From assembly GCA_024687205.1 (NCBI GenBank), contig JAILES010000094.1, positions 1 to 64,000 on the forward strand: a stretch of DNA of 64,000 bases, given 5' to 3'. Shown here in pieces: positions 25,437-34,649 of the stretch. The notes beneath the pieces were generated by a model that was given only the letters and a program-made list of their open reading frames with translations, did no database searches and had not been told where the DNA came from. The stretch comes from Lachnospiraceae bacterium. Its GTDB lineage: Bacteria > Bacillota > Clostridia > Lachnospirales > Lachnospiraceae. The number at the start of each line of letters is the position of its first letter. Positions within the stretch are counted from its first letter, which is position 1. The position numbers and the translations under genes were made by a program.

Positions 25437-26867
25437 TTGAGAACTTTTATGGATAAGGATTTCATGCTGTACAATGATACGGCAAAGCATCTGTTTCATG
25501 ATTATGCGGAAAATCTGCCTATCATAGATTATCATTGTCATATCTCACCGCAGGAAATATATGAAGACCGCCATTTTGAAAACATCGCCCAGCTGTGGCT
25601 CGGAGGCAGACAGCCTGACGGTTCATATGCGGGTGATCATTATAAATGGCGCCTGATGCGATCCAACGGAGTAAGTGAAGATAAGGTGACAGGTGATGCA
25701 CCTGCTTATGAAAGATTTCTTGAATTTGCAAAAGCTCTTGAAATGGCAATAGGCAATCCAATGTATCACTGGTCCAACATGGAACTTAAAAAGTATTTCG
25801 GCATAGAGGAGGCTCTGACAGAAGACAACGCAAAAGAGATCTGGGATAAGACATCGGAGATGCTGAAGAATGATCCGGAACTCAGTGTACGCGGGATCAT
25901 ACGTAAGTCAAATGTTAAGTTCATCGGCACGACAGATGATCCGACAGACAGTCTGGAGTGGCATGAAAAGCTGGCTAAAGAGGACCTCGGCTTTATGGTA
26001 AGGCCTTCTTACAGACCGGATAAGGCAGTCAATATCACAAAGGACGGGTTTGCGGCTTATATAGCTAAACTGGCTGCAAGCGTGGGAAAAGACAGGCTTA
26101 CATCAGTACAGGAAGTGATAGATGCGCTTTACGAGAGGCTTGATCATTTCAAGGCAAACGGATGTAAGGCATCCGATCACGGTCTGGATTACGTTATGTT
26201 CAGGAAAGGCAGTATGGAAGAGGCTGACGCTGCTTTTAAAAAAGCCATGGCAGGAGAAAAGTTAAGCAAAGAAGAAGCGGAAGTTTATCAGACCAAACTG
26301 CTTACCGCTCTTGCAAAGAAATATCATAAGGATAATATAGTCATGGAGATACATTTCTCCTGTTCAAGAAATATCAACGAGAGAGTGTGTACAATGCAGG
26401 GACCGGATACCGGTTACGATATGATAGCAAAGAGTAACTGCTATGATGAACTGGCTGCCTTTTTCTCCGAGCTGGATAAGACGGAGGAACTGCCCAAGAC
26501 GATCGTATTCTCTCTTGATCATAATGACTTTAACCAGATAACTACCTGCCTCGGCGGTTTCCAGTCTCCTGAAGTTCCGGGAAAGATGCAGCTTGGTGCT
26601 GCCTGGTGGTTTCTTGATAACAGGGATGGAATGGAAGAGCAGATGAAAGCGCTCGGTAATCTGGGACTGCTCGGTAATTTCGTAGGCATGCTTACCGATT
26701 CAAGATCCTTCCTTTCTTATACGAGACATGATTATTTCAGGCGTATTGCCTGCAATCTTATAGGTAAATGGGTAGAAGACGGAGAATATCCGAACAACGA
26801 GAGATCACTTAAAAAGATCGTTGAAGGGATCTCATATTACAATGCAGCGAGGTATTTCAATATCTGA
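25437..26867 (+). CDS. uxaC: Glucuronate/galacturonate isomerase
   Basis: A 476-residue UxaC, which converts D-glucuronate to fructuronate and D-galacturonate to tagaturonate. Metal-binding amidohydrolase-like HxH is seen in IIDYHCHISP at about residues 28-37. Length and motifs (for example WHEKL, FSLDHNDFNQI, GMLTDSRSFLSY) match the family. TTG is chosen as start because AGGAGG lies 8 nt before it; the next ATG is 12 nt further. No uxaB/uxuB reductase or uxaA/uxuA dehydratase is in this window, so the middle of the pathway must be encoded elsewhere. Confidence 0.96.
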   Translation: MRTFMDKDFMLYNDTAKHLFHDYAENLPIIDYHCHISPQEIYEDRHFENIAQLWLGGRQPDGSYAGDHYKWRLMRSNGVSEDKVTGDAPAYERFLEFAKALEMAIGNPMYHWSNMELKKYFGIEEALTEDNAKEIWDKTSEMLKNDPELSVRGIIRKSNVKFIGTTDDPTDSLEWHEKLAKEDLGFMVRPSYRPDKAVNITKDGFAAYIAKLAASVGKDRLTSVQEVIDALYERLDHFKANGCKASDHGLDYVMFRKGSMEEADAAFKKAMAGEKLSKEEAEVYQTKLLTALAKKYHKDNIVMEIHFSCSRNINERVCTMQGPDTGYDMIAKSNCYDELAAFFSELDKTEELPKTIVFSLDHNDFNQITTCLGGFQSPEVPGKMQLGAAWWFLDNRDGMEEQMKALGNLGLLGNFVGMLTDSRSFLSYTRHDYFRRIACNLIGKWVEDGEYPNNERSLKKIVEGISYYNAARYFNI

Positions 26868-26882
26868 CAGGAGGTATGGGGG

Positions 26883-27866
26883 ATGTTTGGTTTTGGTGCA
26901 ATGATCGACAAATTGAAGAAGGATCCGAAAAGGATAGTATTTACGGAAGGTGAGGATCCCAGAATACTTGAAGCAGCTTCACGTCTGCTTGCATCCAATT
27001 TCTTAAAGCCGATACTGTTAGGCAATGAGAAGGAAGTGGCCGAAGCCGCAGAGGAAGCGGGTTACAACATCCGCGGTGCGCAGGTGATCGATCCGCTTAC
27101 CTATGAACGCAGGCAGGATGTCATCACCGAGTTCTATGAGATCCGTAAGGCTAAAGGCATGACTATAGAGAAAGCCGAGAAGATGATGAGAGAACGCAAC
27201 TATTTCGGCACCATGCTGGTAAAGATGGGTGAGGCAGACTGTCTTCTCGGGGGAGCGACTTATTCCACAGCCGATACGGTAAGACCTGCTCTGCAGATAA
27301 TAAAGACCAAGCCGGAGAACAGCATAGTTTCTTCCTGTTTCATACTGGTGCGTCCCGGTGCAACAGGTGAGAACGAAGTACTGGCGATGGCAGACTGTGC
27401 GATCAATATACAGCCTTCTGAAGATGAACTGGTTGAGATCTGCGGTGAGACCATTAAGTGTGCAAGACTCTTCGGTATAGATCCGAAGGTTGCTTTCTTA
27501 AGCTATTCTTCACTTGGTTCGGGCAAAGGTGATTCCGTTGAGAAGATGAGAAATGCTGCGGCAAAGGCAAAAGAAGAATTTCCCGACATTCCGATAGAGG
27601 GAGAGCTTCAGTTTGATGCGGCTGTTTCACCCCGCGTTGCCAGACAGAAGGCTGCGGGTTCTAATGTAGCCGGATACGCAAACACCTTTATCTTCCCGGA
27701 TATCAACGCAGGAAATATAGGATATAAGATTGCCCAGCGTATGGGAAATTTTGAGGCGTTCGGTCCGATACTTCTGGGTCTTAATGCCCAGGTCAATGAT
27801 CTTTCCAGGGGATGCAATGCTCTGGAAGTATATTCAATGGCGATAATAACTGCGGCCCTTACCTGA
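26883..27866 (+). CDS. pta: Phosphate acetyltransferase
   Basis: A 327-residue Pta of the short clostridial type, converting acetyl-CoA to acetyl phosphate. It begins with the PTA_PTB fold (DPKRIVFTEGEDPRILEAASRLL) and ends with the FANVYAFPDINAGNIGYK-equivalent segment (NTFIFPDINAGNIGYKIAQR) and GPILLGLNAQVNDLSRGC. AGGAGGTATGGGGG precedes the ATG. Together with AckA it makes one ATP per acetate. Its place after uxaC links uronate breakdown with energy conservation, and the upstream cre-like site could activate it. Confidence 0.97.
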   Translation: MFGFGAMIDKLKKDPKRIVFTEGEDPRILEAASRLLASNFLKPILLGNEKEVAEAAEEAGYNIRGAQVIDPLTYERRQDVITEFYEIRKAKGMTIEKAEKMMRERNYFGTMLVKMGEADCLLGGATYSTADTVRPALQIIKTKPENSIVSSCFILVRPGATGENEVLAMADCAINIQPSEDELVEICGETIKCARLFGIDPKVAFLSYSSLGSGKGDSVEKMRNAAAKAKEEFPDIPIEGELQFDAAVSPRVARQKAAGSNVAGYANTFIFPDINAGNIGYKIAQRMGNFEAFGPILLGLNAQVNDLSRGCNALEVYSMAIITAALT

Positions 27867-27891
27867 GAAACTGTTATTCATGACGGGATTG

Positions 27892-27900
27892 TGGTATAAT
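27892..27900 (+). promoter_or_regulatory. Extended -10 promoter before ackA
   Basis: TGG-TATAAT (27892-27900) is an extended -10 element in the gap between pta and ackA. No good -35 box is visible. It could allow extra acetate kinase expression independent of the operon. Confidence 0.45.
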
Positions 27901-27948
27901 ATATAGTTGTGCATAAAAGGAGTTTATAATACCAAGGAGGACACTATA

Positions 27949-29145
27949 ATGAACATACTTGTTATAAACTGCGGAAGTTCTTCCCTTAAGTACCAGCTGA
28001 TAGATTCGGACAGCGAAAAAGTACTTGCAAAAGGACTTGCGGAGCGTATAGGAATAGAAGGATCGGTACTTACCCACACACCTTCGGGAAAAGAAAAGGT
28101 AGTGATAGAAGCGCCGATGAGTGATCACAGCGTAGCAGTAAAGATGGTGATCGAAGCACTTACCGATAAAGACCACGGCGTCATAGCTTCCCTTTCCGAG
28201 ATAGGTGCAGTAGGACACCGTGTGGTACACGGCGGTGAGAAATTTACAAAGGCAGTACTTATCAATGATGAAGTGATAAAGGATATCGAAGAGCTGAGTG
28301 CACTTGCACCTCTTCACAATCCCGCCAATCTCATAGGCATACATGCCTGCGAAAAGAATATGCCGGGCGTTCCCCAGGTAGCCGTATTTGATACCGCATT
28401 CCATCAGACCATGCCCCAGAAGGCATATATGTACGGTATACCTTATGAATATTACAGAAAGTATAAGATCCGCCGTTACGGTTTCCACGGAACCAGCCAT
28501 GATTATGTATCAAAGCGTGCTGCCGAGATACTCGGTAAAGACAGAAAAGATCTGAAGATAATCGTATGCCACTTAGGAAACGGAGCAAGTATCTCAGCTG
28601 TAAAGAACGGTGAATGTGTTGATACCTCCATGGGTCTGACTCCTCTTGAAGGTCTGATGATGGGAACCAGAAGCGGTGATCTGGATCCGGCTATCATTGA
28701 TTTCATCTGTGAGAAAGAAGGAAAGACTGTTTCCGAAATGAACACGATACTTAACAAGAAGTCCGGTGTGCTGGGACTTTCGGACAACCTCTCCAGTGAC
28801 TTCCGTGATCTCTGTGATGCAGCGGATAACGGAAACGAGCTGGCAGCGATGACACTTGATACCTATGCTTATCATGTGGCAAAATACATCGGTGCATATG
28901 CAATGGCTATGCAGGGCGTGGATGTGATCGCATTCACCGCAGGTATAGGTGAGAACAGCTACGGTGTCAGAAGCCGCGTGGCTCCTTATCTTAAGTTTTT
29001 CGATACTGAAGTGGATGATGAGAAATTGAAGATCCGCGGTGAAGAGATGATAGTATCAAATCCCGGATCAAAAGTAACGGTTATGATAGTGCCTACCGAT
29101 GAAGAACTCTCCATCGCAAGACAGACACTGGAACTGGTAAAATGA
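27949..29145 (+). CDS. ackA: Acetate kinase
   Basis: A 398-residue AckA that transfers phosphate from acetyl phosphate to ADP. The N-terminal INCGSSSLKYQLID, VGHRVVHGG, the catalytic-site segment VFDTAFHQTMP, RYGFHGTSHDYV, CHLGNGASI and the GENSYGVR C-terminal signature are all present. AAGGAGG precedes the ATG by 8 nt. An ATG 14 codons upstream would add an unconserved extension. It lies 82 nt after pta, with an extended -10 between. A 4-nt overlap couples it to the lipoprotein gene that follows. Confidence 0.98.
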   Translation: MNILVINCGSSSLKYQLIDSDSEKVLAKGLAERIGIEGSVLTHTPSGKEKVVIEAPMSDHSVAVKMVIEALTDKDHGVIASLSEIGAVGHRVVHGGEKFTKAVLINDEVIKDIEELSALAPLHNPANLIGIHACEKNMPGVPQVAVFDTAFHQTMPQKAYMYGIPYEYYRKYKIRRYGFHGTSHDYVSKRAAEILGKDRKDLKIIVCHLGNGASISAVKNGECVDTSMGLTPLEGLMMGTRSGDLDPAIIDFICEKEGKTVSEMNTILNKKSGVLGLSDNLSSDFRDLCDAADNGNELAAMTLDTYAYHVAKYIGAYAMAMQGVDVIAFTAGIGENSYGVRSRVAPYLKFFDTEVDDEKLKIRGEEMIVSNPGSKVTVMIVPTDEELSIARQTLELVK

Positions 29146-30389
29146 AGACGAAGATATTAAGAAGATTGTTGTCAATATCATTGGTATCCGTATTGGCGTT
29201 TAATCTTACGGCCTGTGGTCATGACAATGACGGAAGCACTGATAACACGGAAACTGCACCTGCTGATGAAGCCGTGACCCCGTCCACTGATGCCGGGAAC
29301 AACAGTGATCCTGAACCTGAGCAGCCGTCCCCGACTCCGGAAGTTATAGAAGAGCAGAAGGGCTTAACCAAAGCCGATTGCGAAGAGAGGATCGAAGCCT
29401 TAAGGAAGACCGAAGCCGTTATCCCGACGGATGAGGAAGTTCTTACAGAGATGGCTTCCTGCGCAGTCTTCTCCCGTATCCTTGACAGGGACGGTATGAT
29501 CTTTTCTGAAATGGATAACGCAGACAGAGCGTCACTGCGTTCTGAGATAATAGACAGTGTCATATGGGGAGAGACTGCTCTTTATGAAAAGATAATGACT
29601 ACGGTAAATGATGAGTATGCCATACCTGTTGAGGAAGCAGAGAAGCTGTTCAGGGATTTTTACGGAGAAGAAGGTTTTGTTCCGTATGAATACGAGCGTG
29701 TTGAAAACGGGTATATCTACCCGCTTTTTGCCGACGGGGAACCCTGGCACAGAGTGGAACATATGCAGTATTTTGAGGATGATGATCATATTCTCTTTAC
29801 GGGACCGTCTTTTTATGAGAGTAACGGAGGAGACCAGAAATTCATTGCATATGCCGATATACTCTTTGCTAAAAATACGGACAGCAGATACGGAGTTACA
29901 CTGCTTTACGGAAGATACCGGGATGAGAAGATAAATATTGTTTCTGTTGAGACTTCATCAGAACTTCCGCCATCGGGAGATAAGACATATTCGGGAAACA
30001 ATCTGACGGATGATGATCCTGCGACCATATGGGCTGAAGGTGTTAAGGGAACAGGTGTCGGAGAGACAATAGTCATTCATCTGGATAAACCTTCATCCGT
30101 ATATGGTGTTGTTATCTGTAACGGATATACGGCAAGTTACGAACAGTACAGGGATAACGGTATCGTGACCGAAACGAGCGCGGATTTCGGTAACGGAAAT
30201 GTTGTTAAAAACGAAGTGTCCGGTTATTGGTGTGAGGGTTATACAAGTGAAGATCTGGCAGATATAAACAATACAAAGCTGGAACTGGAAAAACCCGTGG
30301 TGACGGATACGATCGTGATAACGATCACGGGAGCATCTGCAGGGGAAAAATATGATGATACCTGTATAAGCGGTATAACAGTATACTGA
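29142..30389 (+). CDS. Lipoprotein with discoidin-like C-terminal domain
   Basis: A 415-residue lipoprotein. The lipobox (FNLTAC, Cys at about residue 25) is followed by an acidic, Pro-rich linker (26-75). Residues 90-250 are not recognised. The C-terminal domain from about 280 (LTDDDPATIWAEG, then IVIHLDKPSSVYGVVI and TDTIVITITGAS) has the F5/8-type or NADase-type glycan-binding beta-sandwich pattern found in clostridial surface proteins. It overlaps ackA by 4 nt, an unusual neighbour for a surface protein. Its transcript probably ends at the strong hairpin at 30447-30488, inside the convergent SulP gene. Confidence 0.7.
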   Translation: MKTKILRRLLSISLVSVLAFNLTACGHDNDGSTDNTETAPADEAVTPSTDAGNNSDPEPEQPSPTPEVIEEQKGLTKADCEERIEALRKTEAVIPTDEEVLTEMASCAVFSRILDRDGMIFSEMDNADRASLRSEIIDSVIWGETALYEKIMTTVNDEYAIPVEEAEKLFRDFYGEEGFVPYEYERVENGYIYPLFADGEPWHRVEHMQYFEDDDHILFTGPSFYESNGGDQKFIAYADILFAKNTDSRYGVTLLYGRYRDEKINIVSVETSSELPPSGDKTYSGNNLTDDDPATIWAEGVKGTGVGETIVIHLDKPSSVYGVVICNGYTASYEQYRDNGIVTETSADFGNGNVVKNEVSGYWCEGYTSEDLADINNTKLELEKPVVTDTIVITITGASAGEKYDDTCISGITVY

Positions 30390-30425
30390 TCGGCGGTAAC
30401 GGAAATATACCTGCAGTCCCGGTAT

Positions 30426-32505
30426 TTATGATTTACGGTCTTTACGCATCCGAAGGAAAGATTCATATTCCTTCGGATGTTTGTTTTTAATGTAATTACG
30501 GATCACTCTTTCATGCTTGTTAAGAAGATGAATGGCCTGAGGATTTATCCGGCTGAGACGTTCCTGGCCGAAAGCCCTGCGTCTTTCGATATGACGTTCT
30601 ATACGTGCGGTAAGTTCAGCACTTATCCGCCCCTCTGCTTTCAGTTCTTCTAAGCGTACTTCAAGAAGATCCCAGAATTCGTCTTCATCAAAACGCCCAA
30701 GCATACCCCAGGAGGTACGTACGCCTTCATTGTTCAGTACTTTTGCTTCCAGCTCATCATAATGCCCTTCGGTCAGAGCCAGCTCGTCAGCTATACTGCG
30801 GGCCAGAACTTCCATCCGTTCTTCTGCTTCTTTGCCAAACAGCCATTCAAATTCGGAAAGTCTTTCTTCTGCTTCCACTGCTGTTCCGATATCCATTATA
30901 CGAATCCTTGCTGTTTCGGAAAGATCTTTTTTCTCTACGGTTTCCAGCTCGTAAGGTTTCTCGAGTCCCGCATCTCTCAGAGCCAGGGTGATGGTGCGGC
31001 GCACTGCTCCTTCTTCTATAAGGATATTACCGCCCAGGCTGCGCAGCTGGTCATTCAAGGATCCGTCATGTTCGGTCAGATAAAAGAGTATGCCTCTTTC
31101 ACGAAGATCCGTGTAGAGCTGTATGAGTCTTTCGACAGCGGTCATATCAATACTTCCTATACCGCGTGCATCCACCACTATCTGGTGGGTATCTTCTTTT
31201 ATCGCACCTTCTATCTCATCACAGAAGAGTTCTATATTAGCAAAGAAGAGGTTTCCGCTGAAACGATAGACTACTGTGTTCTTTATAGGTCTTGCAGCGG
31301 AATTGCGCTTAAGGGAATAGAAGTTACCGTGTCCGGGGATACGTCCGACAAAAGCAGTGGGCGGGCTTACGCTTCGTATGGCTGTCTCACCGAAGGAAAG
31401 CACCACACCGATGATGATGCCGTATAAGGTCCCGAAGAACATTACTCCGAGGAAAGCTATCATAAAGACTATCCATTCGTTTTTTCCGTTATGCCAGAGT
31501 TTCCGCTCCAGCTTAAGTTCCAGTATGCCGATGAGAGCGGTTATCACAATCCCGGTAAGTACGGGAACGGGAAGGTATTTGATCAGCGGTGTTCCGAAAA
31601 GAAGGATCAATACCATTGTCAGTCCTGCGGATACAGACATAAGCTGGGATCTTACACCCTGGGAATCTGCTATACCGCTGCGTGATACACTGCCGTTGAT
31701 CGGGCAGCATCCGGAAAAGGCGCTTGCGAGATTCATTGCGCCATAAGCCAGGAGTTCCGCATTGTTATCCAGAGTATCCTGATATTTACGTGCATAGTTT
31801 CCGGAGGCCAGAAGAGTCTGTGCCGTTATAACAGCCGCTATACCAAGGGATTGCATTATGAGATCGGGAAGTCTGTCAAAGAAAGCATTGAGTTCGTTTA
31901 ATGCAAAGTGCGGCAGGCCGTCTCTGATCACATAGCCGGGGAATGACTTCAGCCATCAGTTTTACACCGAAACTGTCAAGCCGGAAAAAGATCTGAAGCA
32001 GGGCTCCGAGAACCATCATGATGACGGTAACGGGAAGCCCGGGATCGCCTCCAAAGAGTTTGGAAAATTGCATAAGTATGATGGTTAACCCCACACCAGA
32101 GATGAAACCGCCCATTACCGGAGTGGAAACATACTTTACGATACGGCCGGCTTTCAGCAGATACAGGACAAGAAACCAGACCGCAGTCAGCAGCGTCATA
32201 AAAGGGACAAGTAACAGAGCTTCTTTCGAACCGGCAGTAATACCCATCTGAGCGAGCATACTTCAAACGATCACTGCAGGCATTGCATCCACGCCTACAA
32301 CAAACTGTTTTGATGTTGAGAGAAAAGCATATATCAGAATCGGAAGAAATGATCCGTACAGACCGTACACCGGCGGCAGTCCGGCGATCTGTGCATAGCC
32401 CATGGATATGGGAATGGAAACCAGCGCTATCACTATACCGCCGAAGATATCCCTTCCGTAGTTGATATTCTTATACCCGGTTTTTATCTGTGTGATAAGC
32501 CTCAT
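30426..32505 (-). pseudogene. SulP-family anion transporter broken by a stop codon and a frameshift
   Basis: The reading frame encodes an SLC26/SulP transporter in three pieces. The N-terminal 80 residues (MGYAQIAGLPPVYGLY signature) end at TGA (32263-32265), in frame with the next segment MLAQMGI; a single G-to-T change of GGA would explain it. A second break near 31938-31941 sits at a run of four G on the + strand; removing one base joins VIP to GYVIRDGLPH. The remainder carries the last membrane spans, a STAS domain (from TVVYRFSGNLFFANIELF) and an unusual helical C-terminal extension of about 160 residues. The domain order, SulP plus STAS, is normal for bicarbonate/sulfate-type carriers. 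Confidence 0.85.
30447..30488 (+). terminator. Terminator of the carbon operon, located inside the opposite gene
   Basis: CATCCGAAGGAA and TTCCTTCGGATG form a perfect 12-bp stem with a 9-nt loop, followed by TTTGTTTTT on the + strand. It lies 57 nt after the lipoprotein stop and within the last codons of the oppositely oriented SulP gene, which therefore must encode both. Confidence 0.8.
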
Positions 32506-32511
32506 AGCTGT

Positions 32512-32517
32512 ATTATA
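32512..32517 (-). promoter_or_regulatory. Extended -10 box six bases before the SulP ATG
   Basis: On the minus strand TGC-TATAAT ends 6 nt before the ATG at 32505, and no ribosome site is present. Transcription would begin at or near the start codon, giving a leaderless message. Confidence 0.5.
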
Positions 32518-32629
32518 GCAGATTTATTGCTACACGGGGAATAGCTTTTGCAGATAGCATGGAGGGCTGTTTTTATAGCTATGATGCGATTTGTGTGATA
32601 GAATATACGGTAGTGACAGGAGATGGAGG

Positions 32630-33190
32630 ATGTTGGAAATGTCAAAGCTTGCTGTTCTTTTTCCGGGAATAGGTTATCACAAGGATAAGCCGCTGCTTTA
32701 TTACAGCATGAAGATTGCAAAGGAGGCCGGATATCAGCCGGTATATATCGATTTTTCTTCTATAGCCTGGGATAAAGCCGATCTGAGAGATCCCGAAAAG
32801 ATGAAGGAGTTGTTTGAGAAAACTATGCAGATACCTCTTAAGACTCTGTCTGAAATGGAAATATCTTCAGAAGATGAGCTGTTGTTTGTTTCCAAAAGTA
32901 TCGGAACAGCTGTTGCTGCATATTATGCAAAAATGAATGCCTTAAAAGCTAAGCAGATATATTTTTCTCCGGTTGTTCAGTTTGGCGGGTTTGCAGGGGA
33001 CTACGGTCTGGCATTCTATGGTGATAATGATCCTCTGGCAGATCACACTAAGATTGAAGAGATCTGTGTTGAGAAGAAGATAGAGGCTCATCTGATAGCA
33101 GGAGCAAATCACTCGCTTGAGATCGGAAATACGGAAACGGATCTTATAAACCTGTCAAAGATGATGAGTCTTGTGAAAACATTTATATAG
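32630..33190 (+). CDS. Small alpha/beta hydrolase-fold protein
   Basis: A 186-residue protein with the strands of an alpha/beta hydrolase: LAVLFPGIGYHKDKPLLYYS at the N-terminus, a nucleophile-type segment FVSKSIGTAVAAYYA, and a late GANHSLEIG that could carry the catalytic His. The nucleophile elbow is KSIGT rather than GxSxG, so activity is uncertain. Two starts are plausible: ATG at 32630 (AGGAG 7 nt upstream) and ATG at 32639 (GGAGG 9 nt upstream). It opens a same-strand run with two metallo-beta-lactamase-fold genes and an SDR. Confidence 0.65.
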   Translation: MLEMSKLAVLFPGIGYHKDKPLLYYSMKIAKEAGYQPVYIDFSSIAWDKADLRDPEKMKELFEKTMQIPLKTLSEMEISSEDELLFVSKSIGTAVAAYYAKMNALKAKQIYFSPVVQFGGFAGDYGLAFYGDNDPLADHTKIEEICVEKKIEAHLIAGANHSLEIGNTETDLINLSKMMSLVKTFI

Positions 33191-33203
33191 GGGGATATAT
33201 TAC

Positions 33204-33842
33204 ATGATCGATAACATCGAGGTATTCAGACAGAACAGTATAAGAATAAAAGCAGCCTGCGGTAATATCTGTATCGATCCTTTCAAGATCAGTGAAGCAT
33301 CTCACGATGCTGCCTATGTATTTATCACACATGATCATTATGATCACTTTTCACCTGAAGATATAGAAAAAGTTTCAAACGATAAAACCATTCTTATCGT
33401 ACCCGAAAAGATGGAAAAAACTGCCGCTAAAAAAGCCGGAACTGTCGGAAAGATTTATACTGTGAAACCATCAACATCTCATAAGCTGGAAGACATAGAG
33501 TTTGAAACGGTTCCGATGTATAACATATTAAAACCCTTTCATCCGAAGTCTGCGGGATGGGCAGGTTACGTTCTTCATATTGACGGAAAACGCATATACA
33601 TAGCAGGGGATATAGATAAGATCAAAGAAGCCGGCGCTGTTAAATGTGATATAGCTTTGTTACCCATAGGCGGTTTCTATACGATGAATGTGAAGAAAGC
33701 AGTGGAACTTACAAAAGAGATAAGTCCCGAATATGTAATACCTGTGCATTACGGTGACATATCAGGCAGACCTGAAGACGGGACAGCGTTTTCAGAAAAA
33801 GTCGAAAAGCCGACGAAGGCGGTTCTGAAGATAAAATTCTGA
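33204..33842 (+). CDS. Metallo-beta-lactamase-fold hydrolase
   Basis: A 212-residue MBL-fold protein. The metal motif THDHYDHF (HxHxDH) is at about residues 44-51, with later Asp in AGDID and a C-terminal VIPVHYGD histidine. Length and pattern match UPF0173/UlaG-like compact MBL hydrolases of unknown substrate. It lies 13 nt after the alpha/beta hydrolase and 22 nt before a second MBL-fold gene. Co-transcription with these suggests a shared small-molecule pathway, but the substrate is not known. Confidence 0.85.
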   Translation: MIDNIEVFRQNSIRIKAACGNICIDPFKISEASHDAAYVFITHDHYDHFSPEDIEKVSNDKTILIVPEKMEKTAAKKAGTVGKIYTVKPSTSHKLEDIEFETVPMYNILKPFHPKSAGWAGYVLHIDGKRIYIAGDIDKIKEAGAVKCDIALLPIGGFYTMNVKKAVELTKEISPEYVIPVHYGDISGRPEDGTAFSEKVEKPTKAVLKIKF

Positions 33843-33864
33843 CGTTGAAAGGAAGGAGCACGTT

Positions 33865-34635
33865 TTGGGAGAAAGCAGAAAAGTTGAATTATACTGGCTT
33901 GGTCAGATGGGTCTGCTTATAAAGGCCGGAGAGATGAAACTGTGTATGGATTATTTTGCGAGTCCTTTTGAAGGAAGACGAACCATGCCGCCGATACCTG
34001 CCGATGAGCTGACAGGGATAAAGGCTTTCCTCGGAACACACGATCATCTGGATCATATTGACCATGAAGCATGGAAAATATGGGCAGGGAATAATCCGGA
34101 TGCAAAGTTTGTTTTTCCGAAAGCACATCAGAGTGCAGTGATCGCTGATGGTGTCGGTCCTGAGAATGCAATAGGATTAAACGACGGAGAGTCTGTAAAG
34201 CTTGGGGATATAACAATACATGCGATAGCGGCAGCCCATGAGTTCCTTGACAGAGATCCGGAAACAGGTCTTTCTCCGTATCTGCAGTACATCATTGAGA
34301 TCGGAGATGTCAGGATACATCACGCAGGAGATACGGTAAGATATGAAGGAATGATGCCTAAACTGAAGAGCTTTGGAAAGTTTGATATACAGCTGCTTCC
34401 CATTAACGGACGTGATGCCAAAAGATATCGTGAGAATTGTATCGGAAACATGACTTATCAGGAGGCGGCAGATCTTGCAGGAGAGCTAATGCCGAAGATC
34501 GTCATTCCCGGGCATTGGGATATGTTCGCTGATAACAGCGGGGATCCTCAGGCTTTTGCAGACTACATGGATGCAAAGTATCCGGGAAAAATAAACTGCA
34601 TCATACCTGAAGTAATGAAAAAAATCGTTATCTGA
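33865..34635 (+). CDS. UlaG-like MBL-fold hydrolase
   Basis: A 256-residue MBL-fold protein beginning KVELYWLGQMGLLIKAG, as in UlaG-type lactonases. The metal motif THDHLDHID is at about residues 53-61; HHAGDTVRYEGM and VIPGHWDMF supply further ligands. UlaG opens L-ascorbate-6-phosphate, but no other ula gene is nearby, so the reaction is uncertain. TTG is the start: AAGGAGC lies 7-8 nt upstream, and no ATG precedes the conserved strand. Confidence 0.85.
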   Translation: MGESRKVELYWLGQMGLLIKAGEMKLCMDYFASPFEGRRTMPPIPADELTGIKAFLGTHDHLDHIDHEAWKIWAGNNPDAKFVFPKAHQSAVIADGVGPENAIGLNDGESVKLGDITIHAIAAAHEFLDRDPETGLSPYLQYIIEIGDVRIHHAGDTVRYEGMMPKLKSFGKFDIQLLPINGRDAKRYRENCIGNMTYQEAADLAGELMPKIVIPGHWDMFADNSGDPQAFADYMDAKYPGKINCIIPEVMKKIVI

Positions 34636-34649
34636 AAGCCGGGGTTATT

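Noticed and set aside
32263..32265. The TGA in SulP could encode selenocysteine.
   Set aside because: No SECIS-like hairpin was noticed and a second frameshift elsewhere indicates decay. A Gly codon change is simpler.
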